Of a DNA stretch of 64,000 nt, positions 46,880 through 59,144 are shown piece after piece (positions within the stretch are counted from its first letter, which is position 1; each line of letters starts with the position of its first letter). The DNA is from Eonycteris spelaea (taxonomy: Eukaryota; Chordata; Mammalia; Chiroptera; Pteropodidae): positions 4,978,501 through 5,042,500 of the forward strand of contig PUFA01000066.1 in the NCBI GenBank assembly GCA_003508835.1. The letters are read 5' to 3'. Below the pieces are notes generated by a model, which did no database searches, was not told the origin of the DNA, and saw nothing but the letters and a program-made list of their open reading frames with translations. The translations under genes were made by a program, and so were the position numbers.

Positions 46880-47580
46880 CTCTCCACTGTCTTCTTTCAG
46901 TAAAACGATTAATGTCAGAAACTCAGAAGCTGGCAATTATGCTCTGTCTTAATGCACTGGCCTTTCATCTGGGCCCTCGCTCTTGACAGGGCTGATCGCT
47001 TCAGTTCAGTGATATGAAAGGCAGCCGAGGAAATGATCGTAGACATCCCGGTCCGTCACGAGGGCCAGCGCGGAACGGCGGTCCTGGCGCTCCCTCCTGA
47101 TGCCGCTCGGCAGAGTCAGAGGAGAGGGAGACAGACGGTGGCCCCCGGCGTTGCCCAGACTTAGGGGTGTCACCGTGCCGAGTGGGGCAGATGCAGCTCA
47201 GTCATCTCCCAAACACGGGAACTGGGGGAGATGTGCAGGCCCCCCCACAAAGTGAGACACTATATTAAAACGCCACGCGATGTCCCCTGGTCACGAGACG
47301 CCCCTCCTCCATCACGAGACTAAACACCAATATAGAGATTGGTCTTGTGCATCCGTTTTCCATTAGAAGTTCGTTATATTCCAGTGCTCTGGGATACAAT
47401 GGGATGAAGTTTTATCGAAATGAAAATAAAATTTAGGAATTCTGGAATAAACAGGCCTTCATAGCCCCAACAATGGGCTAGTTTGGTATTTAGGAAATGG
47501 TGTTGGTGCCCAGCTTCCTGGGAAGTGATGTCCTGAAGCCTACGGATTCTACTATCACAGGACACCTGCCAGCACACCTT
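46880..47580. other. Intronic DNA, nothing recognised
   Basis: The first 150 bases are repeat-free and may continue the candidate element to the left; 47030-47250 is CpG-rich. No gene. Confidence 0.4.
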
Positions 47581-47589
47581 TGAGGTCTG

Positions 47590-47770
47590 ATTTATCCATC
47601 CATCCAACACAGAGGTATCAGACACCTACTGTGTGCAGAGAACACCACAGACCCAGGGTATCACATGGACGCGACCCCCACCCTCATGAAGTATACGGTG
47701 TTTGGGGAAAACATATCTTTTTAAATCACTGCACAATAATGAAGCAACTTCCATTACGACAAGTGTAAGC
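47590..47770 (-). repeat. L2 LINE 3' fragment
   Basis: Antisense L2: 'ccatccatccaacacagagg', 'gacacctactgtgtgcagag' and 'cgacccccaccctcatgaag'. Confidence 0.7.
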
Positions 47771-47774
47771 GGAG

Positions 47775-48695
47775 GTGTGTGAGGCGTGGTCGTTGGCGTA
47801 TTCACTTCCCACGCTCCGCAGAAAGCGTTCTCTGCCATTCATAACACCGAAAGGTGATTGCGTTTGGCCTTCCTGGATTCTTGTTTACATGTGTTTTAAA
47901 ATTAACATTGACTTCTTGCCATTTGTGTTTGTTCCTAAGTGGGGTGAGCGGCTTATTAATGATTAGAATTATTGTTGCTGTTATGAACGCGCTAATTAAA
48001 AGAAAATTCTGTCACGCGGCTCTGTGAGGCAAGAGGAAACTTTACAGCTGGGGACAGCAGGACGGGACGTGGGAGAGGGAAGCGTGAAATGATAGCAAAG
48101 ACGGAGTTCCGGACGTGGGGCCAGGTTCTCAGGTGCCTCCCGTCCTCTGTTGATAATTTTTCAGAGCATTTTCCCTGCTCAGGATGTGGGGGAAAAAAAA
48201 TCTGCTTGTTTTTTGAATGGAAATGTCACCTTTGTATTTTCTTTGTCAAAGGGTAGACATAGCAGGCTTCTCTCAGACTTGTACCCAGAGGACCTCTTTG
48301 TCTTCTGCAAGTTCATTCGGATGTGTAACACCTCTGAACTGGTTCCAGGCCATAGGCTGGACCCTGAGGATGCCGGTTAGACTACACACCATCCATCCCT
48401 CGAGGGGGACATGACAGAGGGGACAAAAATAAGCAAATGCACAATTTTAGCACCTGGGCGTGAGTGCCATAACATGAGACCAGACTCCCAGAGGGGCGCT
48501 CAGCCTTGTAGGAAGTAAGAACAAATTATTTCTTGACCTCATTAATAAGTACACTCAGTACACCAAACTTTGGCGAAGAGCCCAAAATAGATATAATAAT
48601 AATAAGAGCATATACTTATTGAAAAATTAGGTGGCACTTTTCTAGCATTTTCTAGCACACAGTTCATTTGAACTGTCTAGTCTCAAATTGTCTCG
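47775..48695. other. Intronic DNA, nothing recognised
   Basis: No named repeat or gene. A run of short direct repeats around TTTTCTAGCA and GAATTCTC occurs at about 48636-48710. Confidence 0.45.
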
Positions 48696-48699
48696 AATT

Positions 48700-48840
48700 C
48701 TCGAATTCTCTGTTCTCTTCCCGGCTTTCCCACTTGACCTTGAGCTCCACCAGTGCAGACCCTGTGTTTAGCAGAACACGACTCAGGGTCTGGCCCTCGA
48801 AGAGCGAGCACCGACATGTGTGTTGATTTCCTTTCCAAGA
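48700..48840 (+). repeat. L2 LINE 3' end
   Basis: Sense L2: 'cttgaccttgagctccacca' and 'gcagaccctgtgtttagcag', followed by decayed tail sequence. Confidence 0.5.
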
Positions 48841-49640
48841 ATTATAGTTCAGATGTTGGAGATGAAAGGGCGAGAGCTATACAAGTACAACATACGTGGC
48901 ACGCAGAGCCCGGGAGCTGTCATGAACCCAGAAGGACCGAACAGCGCCCAGTGCCTCTCACAGAGTGAGCAGCTGTCACTTATCCGTTGACTATTCCCAG
49001 AAGAGAAAGTGTTGTTTGATTGTCTAAAGGCTAGTAAACTTGTTCTGAGACTAAGATTAGCAAGCAGCTTGGGCAATACTGAAGACTGACTATGCCAGGG
49101 TGGTGGTATTTTGGATTTCTTTCCCTTCGAAAATAACTTCAATGTGCTACTATCACTTTGACAACAAATAAAACCCATGGAGGTAAAAGTGGAAGTCGTT
49201 GTTCAGTCAATATTTTTCTTATTTTACCTGAATTTCTCAACACTTGAACCTTTAAAACATTGAATGACTGCTAGCTTTTTTTCCTCCAAGAGTATTTAAA
49301 AATGAAAAATCTTTGTAGCCTATGAAAAGATCTTTCAAATTTTCTCCCTTCATTCGTTAGAGCAGTTTTTTAAACTTTTATCTTCAAGCTCACTACTGTG
49401 TGGTCATCATAAAATTCTCCTCAGCGGTTACAGGAGGGTGCCCACAGGAAACCGGTGGGTCTTTGACATATATAAAGCTGGCTTTGACAGATTTGTGATT
49501 TTTCCCAATGTCCAATAGATGACTGATGTTAAGATTTCTCGATTTTTCTTTACCATGGGTTTTTTCCCACTCCCAAAAGTCTAGGGAATGAGTACCTTGG
49601 TATCTCATTGACAGTGACACATGATCATACATATAAATAT
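48841..49640. other. Intronic DNA, transition from CpG-rich to CpG-poor
   Basis: CpGs are common up to about 49130 and rare beyond it. No gene or named repeat. Confidence 0.45.
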
Positions 49641-49644
49641 GTGC

Positions 49645-50440
49645 CTACTGTTGTAGACTCAGTAGGTCCTGGAATTCACCATTGAACAAAACAAAGACAA
49701 TGTCCCTACTTTCAAGGAACTGACATTCTAATGAGGGAAGATAGAGCATAAACAACTAAAAATATGATACAGTAGTCCACCCTTGTCCCCAGCCAGCTGC
49801 TGTCTGAAAAAAAAACAAATTTCACCAAACATCCACATCATCTGCTCCTGACACCCAAACATCAGCATCTTCATGGCTCAATGATCCAAGATCACCTGAA
49901 GCAGATGATGCTCCTTCTGATGTATTGTCAGAGGATCAATAGTCCTAACACTACATCACAATGCCTATATCATTCATCTCACTTCTTCTCATTACATAGG
50001 CATTTTATCATCTCACCTCACAAGAAGAAGAATGAGTATAGGGCAACAGGCATTTTGAGAGAGAGACACATTCACATAACTTTTACCCTGTTCTATATAT
50101 ATAATTGTTATATTTTATTATTGTTGTTGATATCTCTGACCGTGGCTAATTTATAAGTTAAACTTGATCCTAGATATGTATAGGGAAAAAAAAAAAAACT
50201 AGTATATATAAGGTTCGGTGTTCTCCCCAGTTTAGGGCACCCGGTAAGGGTCTTGGAATGTATTACCATGGATAAGGAGGAACTACTGTATGTCAGATGC
50301 TGAAAAATTATAAGAAAAGGAAAGGGAGAGCAATAGGAAGGGAAGCTATTTTAGACAGACTGTTTAGGGAAGGCTTGTCTGAGGAAGGGACATCCGAGCT
50401 GAGACCTGAATAAATTGTAGAAGGAAGCCATGCGGATATC
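49645..50440 (-). repeat. L2 LINE split by a Tigger element
   Basis: The left half (49645-49767) has 'gtccctactttcaaggaact' and 'gacattctaatgagggaaga'. The right half (50291-50440) has 'gggaaggcttgtctgaggaa' and 'gctgagacctgaataaattg'. Together they form one antisense L2 interrupted at a TA dinucleotide. Confidence 0.82.
49770..50288 (+). mobile_element. Tigger-type (Tc1/mariner) non-autonomous DNA transposon
   Basis: The left end CAGTAGTCCACCCTTGTCC and the reverse complement of the right end, CAGTAGTTCCTCCTTATCC, are terminal inverted repeats (15 of 19 match). TA occurs on both sides (49768-49769 and 50289-50290), the TcMar target duplication. Internal text such as 'ttattattgttgttgatatc' and 'aaggttcggtgttctcccca' matches the Tigger 3' region. 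No transposase frame remains. Confidence 0.9.
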
Positions 50441-50444
50441 TGGG

Positions 50445-51145
50445 GAGTTGAAACAAGTCAGTGTCTAATAATCATAACCGCTAGATAAGTCATAGAGGAA
50501 TACTATCATAATCAAAGAATCATTCAAAATTAAAATGATTGAAAATTTTGCAATGGGTGACAAAGAACTCACCAGCTTAGTAGAAAATTCAGGCCATCAA
50601 GAGGTACTGGGAGCGTTTTGGGTTTAAGTCTTTTTGATCTTTTAACCCTCAATCCTTTAATCCTTTTTGTGAGGAATCTTCAATTATCCCTGTTTTTAGT
50701 TCTTATTTCTCAACTTTCCCTTTGAAAAGCAGAATTCCCATCACGCCTGCAAGGTGAAGCAGTGTAAAACCTTCCTTCAACATCATCACTTTGGTAGCAC
50801 AGAGACACCAGTCATCTCCATTGCGTGAGCCAAAGAGGTGTTCTCACAGGTTTCGCTCGGTCCTTCGCTCGGCCCCACCTGTGGTCTCAGAGAACGTAGT
50901 ATGAAAGAGCATCATCTTGGTATTTCCCATTCAGCACATTTCTGCTTAGCCATTGGGTTTCGGCTTTGCCCCTATCCCTCCATTTAGAAATAGAAGGACT
51001 TGACTAATGCTTCGCCAACCCAAATCCATAAGTTGACCCTACTGGTCGCACGTCATTTCCATTCATAGGCATAGCCAGGCCTTTGCATTACAGGCTAGCA
51101 CAGGAGTTACGGATGTGTGATCTGCAGCCCAAAACCCTCCAGTAC
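50445..51145. other. CpG-poor intronic DNA, nothing recognised
   Basis: No gene or named repeat. Confidence 0.45.
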
Positions 51146-51149
51146 ACAT

Positions 51150-51355
51150 CCTGACCTGCCATTTGCTAGATGTGAATTCTGGGTAAACCACTTAAACTCT
51201 CTGTATCTCTTAGTTTTTCCTATCAAAACATGGATAATATTAAGACCTACTACAAGGAGTAGTTTAAAAAGTTGAATGAGTTAACATATATGTAAAGGGT
51301 TTAGAGTATATGCTGGCTAATACAAAAAAAAATAAAAAATAAAAATGTTAGCTAC
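51150..51355 (+). repeat. MIR SINE
   Basis: Sense MIR: 'gacctgccatttgctagatg', 'ggtaaaccacttaaactctc' and 'ggataatattaagacctact', then a 3' end with an (AAAAT)n tail. Confidence 0.75.
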
Positions 51356-51540
51356 TATCATCCATCATAAGCAATGTTTCTCTACTTTCACTCAAGTGAA
51401 ATTCATACTTTTTGCCATATCTGCATACCCCTTGTGCTATTATTTATTTATCATAAGCACTTTTATTAAAGAGGAAATTTAATCAATGGCTTCAATGGAA
51501 AACCAGTATCACTTACAGAAAAAGGGAACTAATGGCAAAA

Positions 51541-51580
51541 GATAGATAGATAGATGATAGGTAGACAGACAGACAGACAC
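51541..51580 (+). repeat. (GATA)n-(GACA)n tetranucleotide repeat
   Basis: A short GATA run is followed by GACA units. It is compound and imperfect. Confidence 0.9.
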
Positions 51581-51584
51581 GTAT

Positions 51585-53220
51585 ACAGGTAGAGTGACAA
51601 CTAAACAGTGTTTCCCATCTGGCCACCCTGATCCCTGTCTGAGTCTTGAATCTGTGCGCTCTCTTTGTTGTGACAGAGACTAGGAAGTGTTAGTGAGATT
51701 AAGCCTTTGAACTTGAGGCTTGAACTGAGACTTTCTTCTTGGGAGTTAAAAGAAAATCTAAAACAGAACCACCCTTCACTCTGTAGCTCTCTTTTTTGCC
51801 AAGTTGTGAATGTACCTCCCAGAGGCTTCTCACATAGCCCGTCCTATGTGCCCCCTACTTTGGCTGAGATAGGGCTGATGGATTCATTACCACCCAGTTC
51901 CGTGATGACCGCAAAAAAAAATCTGAGTAGTCTGATGGATAGTATGCCTCAGAACTGTCCCTCCTCTCAAGCTAGTTCTCATTATCCAGATGTCCTCCAC
52001 ATTTTTTTTTAAATGGCATGCTTTCATGATAAGTTTTTCAGACCTAAGTTGTGGTTCACGTCTCCTCCGGAGTCCAGAGATTGTGCCTCATTGAGGAATC
52101 TGAGGCTTGCTCTAAGCTTCACGATGCTGTTCAGCCCCTCTCCTAACTCAAGGAAAGATCAGACATCAGTGGATATTAGTGGAAGAGTGTGATCATATAG
52201 TTTAGTTGCTGTAAAATTTCATTATTGAATGACTACAATCCATCCTAGAACATCATCACCCAATATGCAATATGCCTGTAGTTTCCAATATTTAAAAATT
52301 AAACTCCTAATTAAGCACTGCATTGTTATCTCTCACATCGATCAGTACGTCAAGATGGGTAAAAATGCTGTTTAAAACAGCTGGGCCAGCTGGCGGGCAC
52401 TTCCCGGGATGTCTCCTCTCCAGTTCCTTCCCTCCTACAGCCTTTATCTTTTTCTGAAAACACAGACTCTGAAATATCTTTACCCCTTATCATAACTTGA
52501 GTTTGTTCTGTTCTTCCTTGGTCTGAGGTCAAAGCCATCTTCCTAGAAACTGCTTTATATTCTTGCTCCAAGGTTAAGGTTAGAGTGATATAATCCCATA
52601 AATACAACTCTTATCTTTTCCTTGTTCAAAGCAATTGGAAGGTTTGCATAGTCACTCAAGTTTCTTATGCAAGCTTTGGATATTTTTCTGAAGGAAAGGC
52701 ACTGAGCCGAAATCAAGTTTGGAATTTCTAAAGGTCCAGGGACCTCTACCACAAAATGGACTTCAGAGTCTGCATATCATACAGATGAGAGGAATGAAGA
52801 ACAAAGAGGGAAGTGATTTGCTCAAAGCAAATCCAGGGTCCTTGAGTCCTTGAGTCCCAACCCATTTACCCCAGATGACTCCAAGACAGAGAAAGAGACA
52901 TGACATTTACATCCCTCCTCATAACACCCTGTCCCGTGACCCCCAATGAGTTGGCTACAAGTTTATATCACCTTATCTCAAGAGTTATCATGTTCTTATA
53001 CTTTCTCTTCCACTAGAATAGACTCGACTACTTTTAAGAAATAGCAAGAAGAATTATGTCGGGAAATAAATTCCCTATTAATGATAGAGCCTCAAGTTCA
53101 GAAATGTTAGGGGGAATTAATCCAATGAGAGAAACTGTGGTGTCCTGACACACTTTCTAATCTATCGGCTGCTGTGTTACCTGGGCGAGTCATGGCCGAG
53201 GGGTGGCAGTTGGAATGACT
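51585..53220. other. CpG-poor intronic DNA, nothing recognised
   Basis: No gene or named repeat that I can place. Open frames at 51707-52012 and 52350-52607 carry no domain signature. Confidence 0.45.
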
Positions 53221-53224
53221 TAGT

Positions 53225-53420
53225 TGGAATCTAGGCACCATCACTTATTAACTGTGTGACCTGGAGCAAAACTTAAGTTGTCCAAGCCCCAGTTTACTTG
53301 CCTGTCAAATGGAGACAGTAATAGTAGCTACTTCCTAAGACTGTCATGAGGATTAAATATTATAATTAGATCCATGCCTGACACATTGAAAACACTAAAT
53401 AAATGTCGTCTGTAATTATC
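53225..53420 (+). repeat. MIR SINE, well preserved
   Basis: Sense MIR: 'cttattaactgtgtgacctg', 'gacagtaatagtagctactt', 'tgtcatgaggattaaatatt', then 'tgaaaacactaaataaatgt'. Confidence 0.88.
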
Positions 53421-53694
53421 ATGTGACCTATTTGAACAGCCCTCAACCCTGGATCACCTACTGTAGAATTTAATGGCTCTTACACATATCAAAGGATTAG
53501 CTATGAAATTAGACAGAATGTGGAAGCTAATTGTTGTTCTCTCCTTTCCAGGCAGTCAAGCAAGAGGAATAATGTAGCCAGACAGGGGCCCCATAAATGA
53601 ATGGGGCCGGGGCTCTTTTCTGACCTCTCCCTTAGAGGTGTCTTTTGCGAGCCAAATTCTGTAACCTTGCCCTTTTTCTTCTAATTAGAAGAGC

Positions 53695-54290
53695 GTTCAT
53701 ACATTCATTTGGACAAATAGTGATTGAGAACCCACCGTCTGCCAGGGACTCAGCTATGCAGGTGACATCAATAGAAAACAAGATAAGCTCTCATAGCTCT
53801 TACACGCAAGAAGAAAGGGCAGGCAGACAACCCAGAAACACACACAAAACAAGTAGACTGTAGAGTGGTGCTATGAAGGATATCAGGCATGACGCTGGGA
53901 TAGACTATGTGAGAGGTGTGCGTTGGGGTGTCAGTCAAGTGGGCTATTTTGAGAGGGTCATCAAGGAAGCCCGCTCTGGAGAAGTGACATTTTTCTAAGA
54001 TATAAATAATTAGAAAGAACTGGACTCGGAGATCTGGAGAAAGAATGTCCCAGGCAAAGGCAAAAGCAAGTCTCTGACACAAGAAAGGGGTGGGCTTGTA
54101 AGAGAGAGAAAGGGACTAGTTGCAGTAGGGAGGATGAGGTTAGCAAGCTGGCCAGAGACCTGAGGGCAAAGGATCTTAAAGGCCGCCAATAGGAAGGCAC
54201 TGAAAAGTCTCTGGACTGGTGTGAGCCCAGGGATGATGGTGTCTTGTGCACCGTTTGAAAGACTTCATCAAGATGCTACTGAGTGAGGAG
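53695..54290 (-). repeat. L2 LINE, long fragment
   Basis: Antisense L2 in order: 'tgattgagaacccaccgtct', 'tcatcaaggaagcccgctct', 'ggcaaaggcaaaagcaagtc', then 'aggatcttaaaggccgccaa'. About 600 bases. Confidence 0.8.
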
Positions 54291-54294
54291 AGCA

Positions 54295-56590
54295 ATAATA
54301 AAAGGCAGCTTAGAATCTAGTCTCTCTCTCTTTTTTTAAGCCAATCAAGTTCTTAAAAAGGACTGATCACAAATTACTTGCAAGACACCTGATAACTGTC
54401 AAAAACTTACTGTTGTCTCATTCTTGGGAATTGCTCTGATAAAGGAAAAGTACCTCCGTCAAGATGTGAGCCTGTCTGTCCCAAAGGGTTGTGGGAGTCA
54501 TTTTTTTTTATATTTTTTTTTGGCTTATATATAGACTCTAAGAGTCTCCCAGCACCTGTGAGTTGCACAATCCCACGAGTCAGTGGTGACTTCGTCCCAG
54601 GGTGGGTGGGTGGGGAAGCTTGGAGCCTGGGAATCATCTTATTCCTGGGCAAACCCCCAACTTGAGAGATGATGGATAGCTAACTCTACCCCATCTGTTC
54701 CATAAAAGAGATAAGCCGCACCCTGTTTTATGACAAAACTGGAGTGTTTGAACACAATTTGGAATAGTCACGCTAACAAGGTCAAGTAAAAACTGAGGCA
54801 GCTAATCAGATAATTAATCATGTAACTCAAATCCAACCCTCCAAAGATTTTATGTAAAATAACTTCAACTGCTATTTTCTTCTTATAATGACTCATCAAC
54901 TCACCACACAATGTGATGAGTCCCACATAATTATAATATATAAATCCAGGTAAGAATATATGCCATATAACTCTTATGGATCTGATTCTCTTTAAAAACA
55001 AAACCCATATTTTATTATAACATAGGTTCATAGGTTTTCCTTTTATTTTGTCATCTAAAAATGTATACTATTTTAATTTTTATCCCATGTACTACTCTAA
55101 TTTTTTGTGTCATTTTATTGTTAATGTCATCTTTTTTGTTTGTTTTTCATTCTAAGTCTAACAATTATTCTCCACCCCAACCCAATTTTGCTTTCTTAAT
55201 CTTCCCAATTGCTAAATAATTAGTCAATATGGCTTCACTACATACACAGAGCCCAACAGAGGAACTGACCTCTGGAACAACTCAGCAAGCCAGTGCTCAA
55301 CACTGAAATCTGAATTTTGGCCTCATGTCCTTATTTGCTGGTAAACATCTAAGAATTTATTTAGGTGACTACAATTCGGGAGTTTTTACTTGGACGATTC
55401 ATTTTGCACCATAATTCCCAGATTCCAGAGGACCCAGACTTCTAAACATTATACGGAGTTCACCAGAGGGTGACATGTTGCCTGACATGATTGCATATTT
55501 TTATTCTTGAAAAACGAATCTTAAAAACCAAAATAAAATAAAGTTAAAAAAAAAAAAACTCAAGTACGTTTTCCCCTCCGGGGTTTTTCTTCTTTATTTC
55601 CCCCATGCTGTTCGGCTAATTCTTTGCCAGGATGTATTGCTGTAACCAAGCCATTACACAAAGACATGCCAAAGACACTTGCGAAGAAAGTGTTTATTTC
55701 TCTCAACAACAGAGCCAGCAATTTTCAGATTTTTTTAAGTACAGCCCCCAGTGACCCCTCACTGCCTGTTTTAGTCACTTCCCACAGACTTTCACATTTT
55801 GGTAGAGTCGGTGGCATTGTTTCGTAATGATCTTTAGGAGAGGGGGGAAAAAAAGAGCATAGCAAATGTCAAATCTCAGGATGTATTCAAGAGGCCTTCA
55901 AGTCAGTCCCAATTCAGGATCTGCAAAATCACTAAAGCACTTACATCCCAACGTATGCCTTTTAAGGTCAGAAGTATCATAAAATTGCTCAGGACATCTT
56001 GTTCTGTTCAAGTTCCTTTTCATTTTCTCATCCTAATGGCAGTTGCTCAAACTTCTTGAGAAAGGCAGCTTTTGATGTTCACCTGGAAGAGATTTTCTTG
56101 ACAAAAGATTTGAAGTGTTTGTGTTTTTTTTTTTTCTTTTCTTCTCTCTTCCTTCTTTTCGCTCTTAATCTGAAACTTATTATTTTCGATCTTTAATACA
56201 TAGCATACAGGTTATTTTTCCCCATCTTTTTCTTTTGAATTGATTGGCATCTGCCTGTGTGTCAGTGTAGTTTTGGTGACTAAGTAAGCGAAGACAATTG
56301 GCCTCAGATCGGCTCAACACATCAGTCAGTGTCATTAATTGGTCAAACATTCTAATTTCGAGTCCACTTCTGAGAGTCTAACTGCCGAAAAATCATAGAG
56401 GGTCAGCTAGGTCTCTTTGGGAACGTGGAGGAAGGCAGAGAGGAGACAATTGACTGAGAGATTGGCTATTTGTGTCCCTTCCGTCCTGGGAGAAAGTGTG
56501 GTGTGTTTGTTTTTGTGGATGAAATAACTCGAAGGGCAGGAGGAACTGTAGACAGTGATTTCTAAAAGAAAAAGAAAGAAATATTGAAAA
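54295..56590. other. CpG-poor, AT-rich intronic DNA, nothing recognised
   Basis: Contains A/T runs (54501-54523, 55546-55558, 56128-56138) without a recognisable retroposon body. No gene. Confidence 0.45.
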
Positions 56591-56596
56591 CAATGT

Positions 56597-56830
56597 GATG
56601 TAGCAGAAAGAATACGCACTTTGAAATCAATAAGACCGAAGTTCAAATTTTGTCTTTCTCAGTGACTGTGTGACCTTGGGTAGGCCACTTACTCTCTGTG
56701 AGTCTTACTTTCTTCAACTGCAAAATGAAGGTTAAAACATATTGACCCTACTGGTTAGCCAGGAAAATTTTCAAATTTGGTAATGATATTCTCAGGGTGT
56801 AGTAAATCTCAATAAATATTCATCTCTGCC
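56597..56830 (+). repeat. MIR SINE, well preserved
   Basis: Sense MIR nearly full length: 'gtagcagaaagaatacgcac', 'gtgactgtgtgaccttgggt', 'ttcaactgcaaaatgaaggt', then 'aaatctcaataaatattcat'. Confidence 0.88.
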
Positions 56831-56834
56831 CATC

Positions 56835-58930
56835 CTCCAAATCAAATTAAGCCTTGAATATTTAAACACGTAGAACACCTCAAACAGATGTCACAGAAAC
56901 AAGACAGTGAAAGGAAGAGCTATGCCACCTAAGAAACAACAGATAAGCGTTTGCAAAAAAAAAAAAAAAACACTACTCTCTGTTCAATGGGTGCCCTTTC
57001 CCTTTTTATCATTACTTAGTTGCTAGGCAACTCTAATCTCGTCATCCCTAAAAGCACAGTGCCACTTTCAACCCCCAACTTTCAAATTTTTTAAAAAGGA
57101 GCCTTCTATTAGGAGAAAATTCACAGTTGTGGCAGTGCCATTTGAGGAAAGAAAAGTATACGTTTTAAAAGGCACCCCAGCCAACACGATACATCTCCCA
57201 TTTAGCACTCTGAGATGAGAATATCATAATATTTAAATCAGTTTTGAGAACTTTCCTTGAAAAGGAAAAAGGGGGGAAAAATCCACTAGTTGAATACCCA
57301 GGGAGGCCACCGGGAGTTCGGTTACCATAGAGATTTAGTGCCAGCACATGGTGTTGGGGAGCAGATTGGCGTCTGTTAATTTTTTTATATTTGTAATTTA
57401 TGTGTGTTGGCTCATTTCCATGCCAGTTTAGATTTTCCTGTTTACCTGCCATTCGGCATGATGCGAGTGATGAAGGTTTGTGCGAGGTTTCAGCCATTTC
57501 CTTAATTTAAACAATAGGGAGGGTCAGAAGGACAGCAGGGAGCACATGGAGAAACCCTGAGTTTGGTTTTTGGCAAAGCTTTGGGAGAAATTGTGTAGGA
57601 ATTGCTGGGAGATGCTGGGAATTGCCTTGCAAAATTCTCTGTGAGAATCCAGAAAAAGTTCAGAGATCCATTTTGGTCTTATAAACTCTGGTTTCCTAGA
57701 ACCTTTTTAATGACTCATTATTATTCTTTGGTGAATGTGCAACAAGAGAATTCTTTCTGTCGTATCACCCTGTGGCAAACACAATCCTTGAAAACACATT
57801 GTCGTTGTTGCCTTAACTGCTAAGTAATTGCCTTTCCAATAGAAAAGTGGATCTTCACGGTGTATCTTGAGCCCTCATCACATTTCTCTAGGACTAGGCC
57901 ATGAGGACATGTCAGTCCTCTGACAGTTAGATGGAGACAGTTCCATATTCTCAAGAAAGGAGTAAGGCGATGAATACTCTACAGATTCCATCCTTGAGCC
58001 TCAGCGAGCCATGGACTAAGAGAGGCAAGTCTTAGCATTGGGCTGCAGTGGATGTCAACTAATAAACACTCATTTCCATAAAATTTAAATGAACCCAGTA
58101 AAATCTACCTCTTGCTGTGCAAGAACCCTACCTCATTACTCAAAATAGCAGCAATGTAATTACTGGAAACCACACCCTCACAAGGAGGTAGCCGGTCGTG
58201 AAGTCAGCTCATTTCCACGCACGCACGGCCACGGCGCTCGTGAACCTAAGGAGCGGTGCCTCTTCAAGTGCTGTCCGCTCTCAGCCGTACCCCCTTCCGG
58301 CCACAGGTACTTTATAAAGTAATCATGTTCAAATGCAAGGCTGCATCTTGACTAACCAAAAGAAATAGCAAAGATTTCTTTTTCTTTCAGCACAATAGGC
58401 AAGGGCCCAAACACTTAAAATGTAAAAGCTAGATGAGCAGTTTAAGAAGATTCTACACTTCAGACACCCAGAGAGGTGGACCAGTGTATCACCCCAGCTG
58501 AGTGTTGCATCCTCTTTGCATTTTAAAGGACCGTTAAGCAATCATGAGGTCTGTCTTGTTGAGACTTAATGGCTTAATTAGAGAAGCCTTTCTTTTTTTT
58601 CAGTAGGCAAATATTTTCTTTAAAATACATCTTTTAACTTTAAAAAGCCTTCATTTGATTTTAGGCAAAATTGGAAGCCATTCTATGTTTTCATCTTCCA
58701 CAGTGAAACGGAAAGTGGTTTAAACAAATACCGAGACAAACTCTTTTCCTACGAAGACTGAGTGGTTGCTCAGACAGCTATTACATAACATTTTCAGTGC
58801 ATTGAAATTTTTCCAGTCATCTGAGATATGCTCAAACTCCCATACCATCTTGAAATCCAGAGCCCTCTTAAAATGCCTGTGAGTTTCCCAGAAACTACTT
58901 CTTTAGGAACTTCTGGCTATGATTGGAAGG
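56835..58930. other. Intronic DNA, nothing recognised
   Basis: AT-rich with an A run at 56956-56971. A local CpG cluster lies at about 58185-58300. No gene or named repeat. Confidence 0.45.
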
Positions 58931-58934
58931 CAAA

Positions 58935-59143
58935 TGGGACCGTGATTAAGAACATAGAGGCCAGAATCAAACTGCCTAGAATTAACGATCGTGTGGCCTT
59001 GTTCCTCCGTTTCCCCCTCTGCAAAATAGGGGGAAATAATAGGTCCTACTTAATAGGAGCGTCGTGAGAATCGAATACGGTTACACTCTTAAGTACCTCC
59101 AATGGGGCTTACCATGGAGTAAGTGCTCAGTGAATGTTTGCTG
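58935..59143 (+). repeat. MIR SINE
   Basis: Sense MIR: 'gtgattaagaacatagaggc', 'cgatcgtgtggccttgttcc', 'ctctgcaaaatagggggaaa', then 'gagtaagtgctcagtgaatg'. Confidence 0.85.
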
Positions 59144-59144
59144 G

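Noticed and set aside
51541..51580. CRISPR-like short regular repeats
   Set aside because: It is a GATA/GACA microsatellite in a mammalian intron; no spacers.
55455..55475. CTCF-like word CACCAGAGGGTGA
   Set aside because: Two departures from the core motif and no second support; too weak to call.
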